A stretch of DNA of 54,210 nucleotides from Betaproteobacteria bacterium. GTDB lineage: Bacteria > Pseudomonadota > Gammaproteobacteria > Burkholderiales > SG8-39. The translations under genes were made by a program, and so were the position numbers. The stretch covers positions 1 to 54,210 of the forward strand of contig CANKMT010000029.1 of assembly GCA_947482825.1 (NCBI GenBank), written 5' to 3'. Below, one piece after another: positions 1-7,844 of this stretch. The notes below the pieces were generated by a model that worked only from the letters and a program-made list of their open reading frames with translations, did not search any database and was not told the origin of the DNA. Each line of letters starts with the position of its first letter. Positions within the stretch are counted from its first letter, which is position 1.

Positions 1-169
1 CCACGCTGCATCCGCCCTATCGCGTCGCCTTACGAACCGTTGTAGCAGATTCGCCGCGGAATGTCCAGCTTTGCAAACTACGGTCCTGTCACAACACGAG
101 AATTTGCTCAGGGCGCGTTCACCCTGGCGGTGCAATGACTATCGCTTGAGCAAAGGCACCTTCCAGAGT

Positions 170-206
170 ATTATTCCCTTTCATTATTCCCATGATAAAT
201 AGGAAT
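170..206 (+). promoter_or_regulatory. Candidate autoregulatory operator of the TA operon
   Basis: Two direct copies of ATTATTCCC (170-178 and 183-191) lie just before the antitoxin start at 205, and AGGAAT (201-206) is an inverted match to the ATTCC core. The stretch is AT-rich compared with its surroundings. Phd-type antitoxins usually repress their own promoter through such repeats, so this is a reasonable operator candidate. The repeats are seen directly; the binding role is inferred. Confidence 0.35.
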
Positions 207-549
207 GAAAATAGTCAACGTCAGCGGCCTGAAAAACAACCCTACCGAGGCCTTGCGCAACTCGCACAAGGATGTCGTTCTGGTGATGAATCGCGACCGG
301 CCCGATGCCATGATGGTGGGTCTCGATTCGGCCGACATGCTTGGCGTCGAGGGGGCTCGCATAGCGCTCGCAACCGCATTGTTTCGCGACGGAAATCTTT
401 CCCTTGCGCGTTCGGCGCGTGTGGCGCGTATGCCGCTTGAGTTGTTTGTCGCGCACCTGTCGCGATTGGGCATTGCGGTGGTGCGGCTGAGCGCAAAGGA
501 AGCCGCCGGCGACATCGATACGCTTGATCAGTGGCTCGCTACGTCCTGA
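205..549 (+). CDS. Antitoxin with Phd-like N-terminus and UPF0175-like C-terminus
   Basis: Small protein of 114 residues. The first ~45 residues read like a Phd/YefM antitoxin N-terminus (MKIVNVSGLKNNPTEALR, then VMNRDRPDAMMVGLDS). Residues ~50-95 (ARIALATALFRDGNLSLARSA, then ELFVAHLSRLGI) resemble the UPF0175 antitoxin helix-turn-helix domain. It would neutralise the PIN toxin encoded next to it and probably represses the operon. Its 3' end overlaps the toxin start by 19 bp, indicating translational coupling. The start ATG at 205 follows AT-rich direct repeats. Domain calls are from pattern recognition only. The two-part architecture is notable because these domains usually occur separately. 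Confidence 0.75.
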   Translation: MKIVNVSGLKNNPTEALRNSHKDVVLVMNRDRPDAMMVGLDSADMLGVEGARIALATALFRDGNLSLARSARVARMPLELFVAHLSRLGIAVVRLSAKEAAGDIDTLDQWLATS

Positions 550-1034
550 CCGATGCCAGCCCGCTAATCGGGCTGGCGATCGTCGGTGGACTGGGCTGGC
601 TCAAGCCGCTGTTCGGCACGGTCTGGATGCCCTCTGAAGTAAGGCGGGAAGTGCTTCCGGGTCTGGGGCTGCCGGGAGAGTCGGCCATCGACAGGGCGAT
701 GAAAGCCGGCAGTGTGCGTCAATGGCGGCGTGTGGCGGCTGCAGTCAAACCGGAACTGCCCGAGCTCGATGAGGGCGAGTCTGCTTGTATCCGCATCGCG
801 CTGGCCCGGGTTTCGCGAGGCGACGAGGTGCTCCTGTTGATGGACGAACGGGCTGGCCGCGCGGTTGCTGCCGAACGTGGCTTGCGGGTGGCGGGAACGG
901 CGGCCGTGATTGGCCTGGCCAAGACCAAGGGGCTGATACCCTCGGCCAAAACGGCCTTCGCGCTGCTCCATGATTCAGACTTCCGCATTGCGCCGAACGT
1001 CATTCGCACTGTGCTGGCGCACACCGGCGAATAA
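531..1034 (+). CDS. PIN-domain (DUF3368-type) toxin, putative ribonuclease
   Basis: 167-residue protein beginning MARYVLTDASPLIGLA, the N-terminal strand and first acidic residue of a PIN-like nuclease (D8). Further acidic residues lie at DEGESACIRIAL (the typical E of DUF3368 proteins) and at LLMDERAGRAVA, where the central aspartate of the PIN fold is expected. DUF3368 proteins are toxins paired with UPF0175 antitoxins, as here, and are thought to cleave RNA using Mg2+. The gene overlaps the antitoxin by 19 bp, so the pair is one transcript. The family call is good; the RNA target is unknown. Confidence 0.8.
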   Translation: MARYVLTDASPLIGLAIVGGLGWLKPLFGTVWMPSEVRREVLPGLGLPGESAIDRAMKAGSVRQWRRVAAAVKPELPELDEGESACIRIALARVSRGDEVLLLMDERAGRAVAAERGLRVAGTAAVIGLAKTKGLIPSAKTAFALLHDSDFRIAPNVIRTVLAHTGE

Positions 1035-1108
1035 GGCCGCGAATCGAGATCGCGTTGCGCATGGCCGCCGCGCTCGCGCTGATGCCTTTCCCGATCGGCG
1101 GTGCGCTG

Positions 1109-1325
1109 TCAGGGCGTGTCGCGGTACATCCTGGGACCGGCGCGCACCGGATCGAGCGTCACGGTGTTGTGTTCTTCCGGCAGATCCTCGCAGATGGCGA
1201 GCATGCCGGCGCTGTGGTCGAACCACTTTCGGTAGGCGCGGTGATGATCCTCGCCCCAGCCAATCCGGCCCGCGCCCATGCCCCACACAGCCGTCATAAC
1301 GGGGCCCTGGCCACGCGAGAACTGG
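1109..1325 (-). pseudogene. Remnant of a GMC-family oxidoreductase
   Basis: On the minus strand about 70 codons read as a GMC oxidoreductase internal segment: QFSRGQGPVMTAVWGMG, then GWGEDHHRAYRKWF, then AICEDLPEEHNTVTLDPV. The 'EDLPEEHN.VTLDP' signature is typical of the C-terminal half of gluconate/choline-dehydrogenase-like GMC enzymes. The reading frame leaves the family pattern after DPV (about 1150) and stops soon after, and nothing recognisable remains upstream. No FAD-binding GxGxxG segment is present, so this is a fragment. The rest of 1035-1518 shows no other gene. Confidence 0.55.
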
Positions 1326-1518
1326 TGCTGGCGACAGACTCAGTCTTCAACCGCAATCCGTGCGCGCAAACGCAGGTCGGGCAGTTGGTGTACGCGGCTT
1401 CATTGCCGGCACTCCACGCTGACCGACTGACGCGCCCGCAGCGACAAGGGCGCAACGCGACGTTGGCCAGCAAGTTCACACCCGGCATAGGGCCGCAGGT
1501 TTCGAAGTGTTCACGGGG

Positions 1519-1878
1519 TTACCTGTCGAAGCGCAGATCGGCCGAAACTATATCCCACTTCACTCTGATCCGGCCCTGTGCGTCCCTGCCGATCAAACCC
1601 AACTTCTCCAGCGCCCTCACCTCCGTGTGCACGTTCTTGTAATCGCGCCCCAGGTGCCTGGCAAGCGCGTTCACCGACAACGGCCCTGCCTCGCGAAGGC
1701 CTTTGAGCAGGGCCCAGCGGGCGGGCGTGAGAGTCGCGAGGAGCAAGGGCAGGTCGGCGAAGGCGAGCACCGACAAGGGCGTGCCGCGCCCCCCCTCGGC
1801 CGCGTGGTTCCACACGGCCTCGAAAGCGTCGAGCGCCTCGCCGGGGCTAGCGATCCGGATCGCGAGCCTGTTCGACAT
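1519..1878 (-). CDS. HTH antitoxin-like regulator (TumA-like)
   Basis: 119 residues. The second half is a winged-helix DNA-binding domain of the COG4190/MarR-like kind: PARWALLKGLREAGPLSV, then ARHLGRDYKNVHTEVRALEK (recognition helix) and a short wing, LIGRDAQGRIRVKWD. This family is the usual partner of TumE (DUF6516) toxins, and the gene starts inside the 3' end of such a gene (32-bp overlap), so translation is coupled. It probably acts as antitoxin and autorepressor. The family assignment is by recognition; function is inferred from the pairing. Confidence 0.7.
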   Translation of the reverse strand: MSNRLAIRIASPGEALDAFEAVWNHAAEGGRGTPLSVLAFADLPLLLATLTPARWALLKGLREAGPLSVNALARHLGRDYKNVHTEVRALEKLGLIGRDAQGRIRVKWDIVSADLRFDR

Positions 1879-2089
1879 CGCGTTCGAAGTCGTAGCGCAG
1901 TTGCTCGACCGAGCGGAACGGGTAGGCCGTTGCTTTCGAGCCGATCCGGCGCAAGCCGTTCTCGTAGGTGACGAGCCACGCGTCCGGCCGGCCGTAGCGC
2001 AGGCGATAGCGCAGGTCCCGCCCGAGATCGATCTCGAAAAGCGCCCCGTCTTCCAGCAGCAATCGCACGTCCAGCATATGGCCTAGCAT
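1847..2089 (-). CDS. TumE-like toxin (DUF6516 family)
   Basis: 80-residue protein rich in charged and aromatic residues (LRYRLRYGRPDAWLVTYENG, then PFRSVEQLRYDFERDVEQ), matching the short TumE/DUF6516 toxin family. It is the first gene of a two-gene unit with the HTH regulator. An in-frame ATG four codons later (2077) is an alternative start. It is divergent from nadE with only 32 bp between start codons, so the promoters of the two genes must overlap. Mode of toxicity is not evident from the sequence. Confidence 0.65.
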   Translation of the reverse strand: MLGHMLDVRLLLEDGALFEIDLGRDLRYRLRYGRPDAWLVTYENGLRRIGSKATAYPFRSVEQLRYDFERDVEQARDPDR

Positions 2090-2121
2090 ACCATATCTCG
2101 ATCGCGTAGAATGAGGTCGCC

Positions 2122-4140
2122 ATGGCTGATTCCCGCGACTTCTTCTGCCTCTACCACCACAACTTCGTGCGCGTCGCGGTGGCGACGCCGATCGTGCGCA
2201 TCGCAGACCCGGCCTTCAACGCGGCGCAAACGCTCTCGCTGATGCGCGAGGCCGCCCGGGCCAAGGCCATTGTCGTCGTCTTTCCGGAACTCGGCCTGAC
2301 CGCCTACAGCGCCGAGGACCTGTTCCACCAGCAGACCGTGATCCGTGGCGCGCAGGCGGCGCTGACCAGCCTGCTCGTCCAATCGCGGGATCTGCCGGTT
2401 GCGGCGTTCGTGGGTCTTCCGGTGGTCGTCGACGGCCTGCTCTACAACTGCGCGGCGCTGATCCTGCGCGGGCGCATCCTCGGCGTGGTGCCGAAAACCT
2501 ACCTGCCCAATTACCGCGAGTTCTACGAACTGCGCCAGTTCACCCGCGGCGACGCGCCGGCGCGCGCCGAAATCACGCTCGCCGGGCAGAAGGTCCCGTT
2601 CGGCACCGATCTGCTTTTCCGCCACGCCGAGCAGCCCAGGCTGGTGCTCGCAGCAGAGATCTGCGAGGACCTCTGGGTGCCCGCGCCGCCCTCCACCTTC
2701 GCGGCGCTGGCCGGCGCAACGGTGATCGTGAACCTCTCGGCGTCGAACGTGGTCATCGGCAAGCCCCAGTACCGCCGCGAACTGGCCTCGAACCAGTCGG
2801 CACGCTGCATCGCTGCCTACCTTTACAGCGCGGCCGGCACGGGCGAATCCACCACCGACCTCGCGTGGGACGGCCACGCGATGGTGCACGAGAACGGGAC
2901 GCTGCTCGCCGAATCGCGTCGGTACGCGAGCGAACCGCAGCTCACGATCACCGAACTCGACCTCGACCGCCTCGAAGCCGACCGCATGCGCCAGGGCACG
3001 TTCGGCCAGTCCGCGCAAAGACATGCCGCCGAGGTGGCGCGCTACCGGAGCGTCGAGTTCTCGCTGCCGCTGCCCAAGGGCAGGCTTCCCCTCACCCGCA
3101 CCGTGGCACGCTATCCGTACGTCCCCGCCGACCCGGCAACGCGCGACGCGCGCTGCGAAGAGGTCTATCGCATCCAGGTGCAGGGCATCGTCACTCGCAT
3201 GCGCGCGAGCGGCACGCAACGCCTCATCATCGGCGTTTCCGGGGGGCTCGATTCGACCCAGGCCCTGCTGGTCTGCGCCCGCGCAATGGACGAGCTGAAC
3301 CTGCCGCGCCGCAACATCCTTGCCTACACCATGCCCGGGTTCGCCACCTCCACCTCCACGCGCAGCACCGCCTGGCAATTGATGCGCGCGATTGGCTGCA
3401 GTGCAGAGGAGATCGACATCCGCCCCTCGTGCATGCAGATGCTCAAAGACCTGAAGCATCCTTTCGCAAAGGGGCGCAAGGTGTACGACATCACCTTCGA
3501 GAACGTCCAGGCGGGTGAGCGCACCAGCCACCTGTTCCGGCTCGCCAACCTGAACGGCGGTTTTGTGGTTGGCACGGGAGACCTCTCCGAGCTGGCGCTA
3601 GGCTGGTGTACCTATGGCGTTGGAGACCATATGTCTCATTACAACGTGAACGCCAGCGTGCCGAAGACGCTCATCAGGGACCTGATCGACTGGGTGGGTC
3701 ACTCGGGCCAGTTCGATGCCGCAGTCGCGAAGTCGCTGGCTCGCGTGCTTGCCACCGAAATCAGCCCCGAACTGATCCCCGGCAAGCGCGACGACAAGCC
3801 GGCGCAACTGACCGAGTCCGTGATCGGGCCCTACGCGTTGCAGGACTTCAACCTTTATTACACGCTGCGCTTTGGCTACACGCCCGCCAAAATCGCGTTC
3901 CTCTCGTGGTCGGCGTGGCGCGGCAAGGACGGCTATTCGTTGGCCGAAATCCGTAAATGGCTGGGCGTCTTCCTCGGCCGCTTCTTCGCCACCAGCCAGT
4001 TCAAGCGCAGCGTGATGCCCAATGGCCCCAAGGTCGGCTCCGGCGGCTCGCTTTCCCCGCGCGGCGACTGGCGCGCGCCTTCGGATGGAAACGCGCAGGC
4101 GTGGCTCGCCGATCTCGCCGACATCCCGACAAAGGACTGA
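2122..4140 (+). CDS. nadE: NAD(+) synthetase, glutamine-hydrolysing
   Basis: 672 residues, the usual size of the two-domain glutamine-dependent enzyme. The N-terminal nitrilase-type glutaminase domain carries the catalytic triad: E56 (FPELGLTAYSAEDLF), K125 (VPKTYLPNYREFYE) and C181 (AEICEDLW). The C-terminal synthetase domain has the ATP pyrophosphatase P-loop GVSGGLDSTQALL near residue 374. It makes NAD+ from deamido-NAD+, ATP and ammonia from glutamine in the cytosol. The class V aminotransferase follows 13 bp downstream on the same strand, suggesting one transcript. It is a housekeeping gene with base composition like its neighbours. Confidence 0.95.
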   Translation: MADSRDFFCLYHHNFVRVAVATPIVRIADPAFNAAQTLSLMREAARAKAIVVVFPELGLTAYSAEDLFHQQTVIRGAQAALTSLLVQSRDLPVAAFVGLPVVVDGLLYNCAALILRGRILGVVPKTYLPNYREFYELRQFTRGDAPARAEITLAGQKVPFGTDLLFRHAEQPRLVLAAEICEDLWVPAPPSTFAALAGATVIVNLSASNVVIGKPQYRRELASNQSARCIAAYLYSAAGTGESTTDLAWDGHAMVHENGTLLAESRRYASEPQLTITELDLDRLEADRMRQGTFGQSAQRHAAEVARYRSVEFSLPLPKGRLPLTRTVARYPYVPADPATRDARCEEVYRIQVQGIVTRMRASGTQRLIIGVSGGLDSTQALLVCARAMDELNLPRRNILAYTMPGFATSTSTRSTAWQLMRAIGCSAEEIDIRPSCMQMLKDLKHPFAKGRKVYDITFENVQAGERTSHLFRLANLNGGFVVGTGDLSELALGWCTYGVGDHMSHYNVNASVPKTLIRDLIDWVGHSGQFDAAVAKSLARVLATEISPELIPGKRDDKPAQLTESVIGPYALQDFNLYYTLRFGYTPAKIAFLSWSAWRGKDGYSLAEIRKWLGVFLGRFFATSQFKRSVMPNGPKVGSGGSLSPRGDWRAPSDGNAQAWLADLADIPTKD

Positions 4141-4153
4141 TACGATTCCCGCC

Positions 4154-5596
4154 ATGGCCTTATCACTTTCCGCACTCAAGAGCCGTTTCATCGGCCTGGA
4201 CACCGAGTACGCGCTTGCCGACGGCCGGCGCTCGCGCCGTTACTACCTCGATTCCGCGGCTTCTGCGCTGATGCTCGAGCCTGCGTGGACGATGGCGCAG
4301 GCCTTTCTGCGCCACTACGCCAACACGCACAGCCACCTGCACTTCGGCGCGCGCGTTGCCACCCATGCCTACATCTGGGCGCACGAACGGGCGCTCGCCT
4401 TCGTCGGCGCGAACCAGACCGATCACGCCTGCGCCTTTGTCGGCAGCGGATCGACTGCCGGCTTCAACCGCATCGCCCGTGCACTCGCCCGCTTGCGCCC
4501 GGAGCGCGACACGGTGCTGATTTCGGGCATGGAGCACCATTCCAACGACCTGCCGCACCGCAAGCATGCCGGCCGCGTCGAGCACATCCCGATGCTGGGC
4601 ACGCCGCCGGCCTTCGGCGCGCTCGACCTCGTCGCGCTTGAAAGTCTGCTCGAGCAGAACAAGGGCCGCGTGAACTATGTGGCGGTCACCGGAGCGAGCA
4701 ACGTCACCGGCATCATCAACCCGATCAAGGAAATCGCCCGGCTCGCGCACGCGCACGACGCATGGCTGGTGATGGACTGCTCGCAGCTGGTGATGCACGC
4801 GCCGGTCCGCATGGACGAGGGGATCGATTTCCTCGCCTTCTCCGGGCACAAGGTCTATGCACCCGGCTCGCCCGGCGTGGTCGTGGGCCGGCGCGAGATC
4901 CTCGCCGGGCTGGAGCCCGACGAGGTCGGCGGCGGAATGGTGGACGACGTTTCGCTCGAGGCCTACATCGTCAGCGACCGCTTTCCCGACCGCGAGGAGG
5001 CCGGCACGCCCAACATCGTCGGCGCGGTGCTGCTTGGCGCGGCGCTCGAGACGCTGATGCAGGTCGGCATGGACAAAGTGCACGCAGCCGAGCAGGCGAT
5101 GCTCGCCCCGCTGATGCGCGAACTTGCCGCGCGGCCGCTGGTGCGCGTCTACGGCGACATGGACCAGAAGCGCTCGCCGCGCACCGGAACCATCGCCTTC
5201 AACATCGACGGGCTGGACCACGGGTTGGTGGCCGCCGCGCTGAACGATTACTTCGGCGTCGCGGTGCGGAACGACTGTTTTTGCGCCCACCCCTATGTGC
5301 GCGAAATGCTGAAACCCGAGCTGTGGGCGATCGACCTCGGCGCGGAGACCCCGGAGAATCTCGCCGAGATGGAACTGCGCAAGGGGATGGTGCGCGCGAG
5401 CTTCGGCCTCTACACCACCCAGGAAGACCTCGACGCGCTGCTCGGAGGCATCGACGCACTGTGTGCGGACATCGACGGCTTTCGCGCCCGCTACGAGCGC
5501 GGATCGGACGACGTGCACCGGCACCGCCACTTCTCCGCATCGGCCGAATCACTGTTCGATCCGCGGCGCGAACTGGCAATCGCCCTGGCCGGATGA
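4154..5596 (+). CDS. Class V PLP-dependent aminotransferase (cysteine desulfurase-like)
   Basis: 480 residues from the ATG at 4154. A longer in-frame start lies inside nadE and is unlikely. The fold-type I signature is clear: MEHHSNDLPHR, VAVTGASNVTGIINPI, LVMDCSQLVMH (PLP-ring aspartate) and FSGHKVYAPGSPGVVVG with the Schiff-base lysine. It resembles SufS/CsdA-like and isopenicillin-N-epimerase-like members. A cysteine in FCAHPYV could be the active-site thiol of a desulfurase, but the surrounding pattern is not the canonical one, so the substrate is left open. It probably shares a transcript with nadE. Alternative roles: sulfur mobilisation or an amino-acid lyase. Confidence 0.8.
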   Translation: MALSLSALKSRFIGLDTEYALADGRRSRRYYLDSAASALMLEPAWTMAQAFLRHYANTHSHLHFGARVATHAYIWAHERALAFVGANQTDHACAFVGSGSTAGFNRIARALARLRPERDTVLISGMEHHSNDLPHRKHAGRVEHIPMLGTPPAFGALDLVALESLLEQNKGRVNYVAVTGASNVTGIINPIKEIARLAHAHDAWLVMDCSQLVMHAPVRMDEGIDFLAFSGHKVYAPGSPGVVVGRREILAGLEPDEVGGGMVDDVSLEAYIVSDRFPDREEAGTPNIVGAVLLGAALETLMQVGMDKVHAAEQAMLAPLMRELAARPLVRVYGDMDQKRSPRTGTIAFNIDGLDHGLVAAALNDYFGVAVRNDCFCAHPYVREMLKPELWAIDLGAETPENLAEMELRKGMVRASFGLYTTQEDLDALLGGIDALCADIDGFRARYERGSDDVHRHRHFSASAESLFDPRRELAIALAG

Positions 5597-5671
5597 TCCG
5601 GGCAGCCGGATTCAAAGCGGAATGGGAGAAGGCCGCACGCGGTACGCGCTAGCGGGGAGGCACGCCAGCAG

Positions 5672-6529
5672 CTACCAGGAGTTGCGCAACTCGCGCAGCT
5701 TGAGGAAGACGGTGCGCGGATCCGGTTTCTCGGGCAGGTCCGGAAAAGACTCGCGCAGCTTCGCGATCACGCTCGCGCTATTGAGCCGGAAGAAGGTGTT
5801 CACCTCGCGCTCCTCGGCGAACGTCGAAACGTGGGCGCGGTTCGGGTCCTGCCCGGCAAGTCTTTCGAGCATCGCCTTGGCCGGGGCGTTGTCGGGTTCG
5901 CGGTCGAGCGTGAAGCGAAGGTTGTTCTCGATGTAGTCGTGGCCCGGGTAGAGGAGCGTTTCTGGCGGCAGATTCTCGAGCTGCTCGACGAACGTCTTGT
6001 ACAGTTCTGCCGGGTGGCCGCCGTTGTGGCAATTGCCCGCCCCCGCGTTGAACATCGTGTCGCCTGAAAACAACGCCGGCCTGTCCGTGTGCGAGCGCAG
6101 GCAAATGTGGCACATCGTGTGCCCGGGCGTGTCGAGCGCTTCGAGTTCGACCGTCTTGCCGACCTTGATCACGTCGCCAGCCGCGAGGCCGCGCGACACA
6201 TTGGCGATCTTGTCCTTCGCGTTCCTGTGCGCGAGGATCTTCGCGCCGGTTTTCTCCACCACGGCCGCATTGCCGCCGGTGTGGTCATGGTGCTCATGGG
6301 TGTTGAGGATCTGGGTAATCTGCCAGCCCGCGTCTATCGCCGCCTGCAGGCACTTTGCGCTGTCGAGCGGATCGATCGCCAGCGCCTCCCCGGTCTCCCC
6401 GCAGGCGATGAGGTAGTTGAAATTCCTGTAGCTGTTGCCGGTCCAGACCTGTTTGACGATCACGATTTCCTCGCTGATGCGCTGCAATTGCGCACGAGTG
6501 TACACGCGCGCCGGGTCCGGGAATTGCAC
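5672..6529 (-). CDS. Glyoxalase II-like metallo-beta-lactamase-fold hydrolase
   Basis: 285 residues. The metal-binding motif NTHEHHDHTGG (H78, H80, D82, H83) is followed by DTPGHTMCHICL, LFSGDTMFNAGAGNCHNG and LLYPGHDYIENNLRF, the ligand set of hydroxyacylglutathione hydrolases. It would hydrolyse S-D-lactoylglutathione or another thioester in the cytosol. The start shown is a GTG. Related proteins often begin near IVKQVWTGN, so a GTG about 22 codons later is an alternative start. Nothing in the flanking genes fixes a special substrate. Confidence 0.85.
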   Translation of the reverse strand: MQFPDPARVYTRAQLQRISEEIVIVKQVWTGNSYRNFNYLIACGETGEALAIDPLDSAKCLQAAIDAGWQITQILNTHEHHDHTGGNAAVVEKTGAKILAHRNAKDKIANVSRGLAAGDVIKVGKTVELEALDTPGHTMCHICLRSHTDRPALFSGDTMFNAGAGNCHNGGHPAELYKTFVEQLENLPPETLLYPGHDYIENNLRFTLDREPDNAPAKAMLERLAGQDPNRAHVSTFAEEREVNTFFRLNSASVIAKLRESFPDLPEKPDPRTVFLKLRELRNSW

Positions 6530-6589
6530 CGTGACTCAATACGCGTTTCGTGCTGACCGCTGGCCACGCCGGCGCCGTAGCAGGAGGCC

Positions 6590-6654
6590 AATACTGCCAA
6601 TTTCGACGCAACCCCTAGCATCCGTGCGGCTATCCAGACAAATTGCTGCCATCT
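6590..6654 (+). repeat. Intergenic 52-bp-spaced CTGCCA element, copy A
   Basis: Two CTGCCA boxes start at 6594 and 6646, exactly 52 bp apart, each in an ATACTGCCAA/ATTGCTGCCAT context. The interior can form a short hairpin (TAGC/GCTA). This is the most diverged copy: I count 32 of 58 identical positions against copy B. Its right half overlaps the last codons and stop of the CoA-transferase gene on the minus strand. Confidence 0.7.
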
Positions 6655-7844
6655 GGAGAGGAGATCGCGCCGCTTCGCAACAGCGCCCCGACCTTTTCCG
6701 CCGAATACCCCAGCGTCTTCACAAGCACCTCGCGCGTGTCCTCTCCCGCGCGATAAGGCGCCGCGCCCCGCGCATGCACGGCCGCGCCATCGATGTGGAA
6801 AGGCGCGGAGGTCACCCGCGCCTCTCCGCGTGCCGCATGCGGGATCGTGGTGAAGGCTTCGCGCTCGGCCATGTGCGGATGCTCGATGACGTCCTCGATC
6901 GCCTGGACCGGGGCGCAAGGCACTCTCGCCGCGGTCAGCGCGGTCACCGCGTCCTCCATTGATTGGAACCCATCGAGCCAATCGCAGATCACCTGGCGCA
7001 ATTCGGCCCAGTGGTCGCGCCGGCCCTGCGGCGAGGAAAAGCGTTCGTCGCCAGCCGGGCCGTTGGGTCCGCCCATTGCCGCAAGCAAACGGTCCCAGGT
7101 CGTACCGCCGCCGATGAACTGCACCGCAAGCTGCCGGCCCTTCACTGCGTGGATGATCATCCCGGGCCGCGGGCTCTTGGTGAATTCGCCGCCGTTGAGC
7201 GCAGCCGCGATGCCGATGTCCTCGGCGGCCCACAAGGATTGCAGCATCGAGACGTCGAGGTAAGCGCCCTGCCCGGTCTTGTTTCGCCGCAGCACCGCAG
7301 CCAGAACGAGGCCGAAGGCATGCACCCCAGCCAGCGCGTCGGCCGACTGCAAATAAGCCACCCTGGGCTCGGGCGAACCCTGCCTGTCGAGGTCCATGGC
7401 GCCCGAAGCCGCATTGATGAGATGCGCGAAAGCCGGCCGGTCGCGCAACGGCCCGGTCTGCCCATAACCCGAGATCGAGCAATAAACGATGGACGGGTTT
7501 ACCGCCGCGATCGCCTTGTAGTCGATTCCGTGCCGCGCCATCACGCCGGGCACGAAATTCTCGACCAGTACGTCGCAGACTCGCGCGAGGTCGAACACCA
7601 CCTCCTTCGCCGCGGGATTGGCGAGGTCAATGGCTATGCTTTCCTTGCCCGCATTGAAGCGCACGAAGTAGCTGCTCTGGTCCTTGCGGCCTTCCTCGAG
7701 TTGCAGGTAAAAGGCGCGCGTATCGTCGCCGAGTTCGGGGCGCTCCACCTTGATGATGCGCGCGCCAAGGTCGGCCATCAGCCGCGTGCAATAAGGCCCG
7801 GCAAGCACGCGCGTGAAATCGAGGACAGTGAGTCCGTCCAGCAT
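6630..7844 (-). CDS. Class III CoA-transferase (CaiB/BaiF family)
   Basis: 404 residues beginning MLDGLTVLDFTRVLAGPYCT, the standard start of CaiB/BaiF/formyl-CoA transferases. The catalytic aspartate falls at D169 (LQSADALAGVHAFG), the same number as in formyl-CoA transferase. It moves CoA between carboxylic acids and probably activates the substrate of this operon. The ATG at 7844 overlaps the stop of the M24 gene (ATGA), so the two are translationally coupled. A longer in-frame extension upstream lies within the M24 gene and is not real. The last ~8 codons lie inside intergenic repeat copy A, which also supplies the stop. Confidence 0.88.
   Translation of the reverse strand: MLDGLTVLDFTRVLAGPYCTRLMADLGARIIKVERPELGDDTRAFYLQLEEGRKDQSSYFVRFNAGKESIAIDLANPAAKEVVFDLARVCDVLVENFVPGVMARHGIDYKAIAAVNPSIVYCSISGYGQTGPLRDRPAFAHLINAASGAMDLDRQGSPEPRVAYLQSADALAGVHAFGLVLAAVLRRNKTGQGAYLDVSMLQSLWAAEDIGIAAALNGGEFTKSPRPGMIIHAVKGRQLAVQFIGGGTTWDRLLAAMGGPNGPAGDERFSSPQGRRDHWAELRQVICDWLDGFQSMEDAVTALTAARVPCAPVQAIEDVIEHPHMAEREAFTTIPHAARGEARVTSAPFHIDGAAVHARGAAPYRAGEDTREVLVKTLGYSAEKVGALLRSGAISSPDGSNLSG

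Noticed and set aside
2083..3531. 482-codon open frame on the minus strand opposite nadE
   Set aside because: Shadow of a well-supported gene; low-complexity composition and no recognisable motifs.
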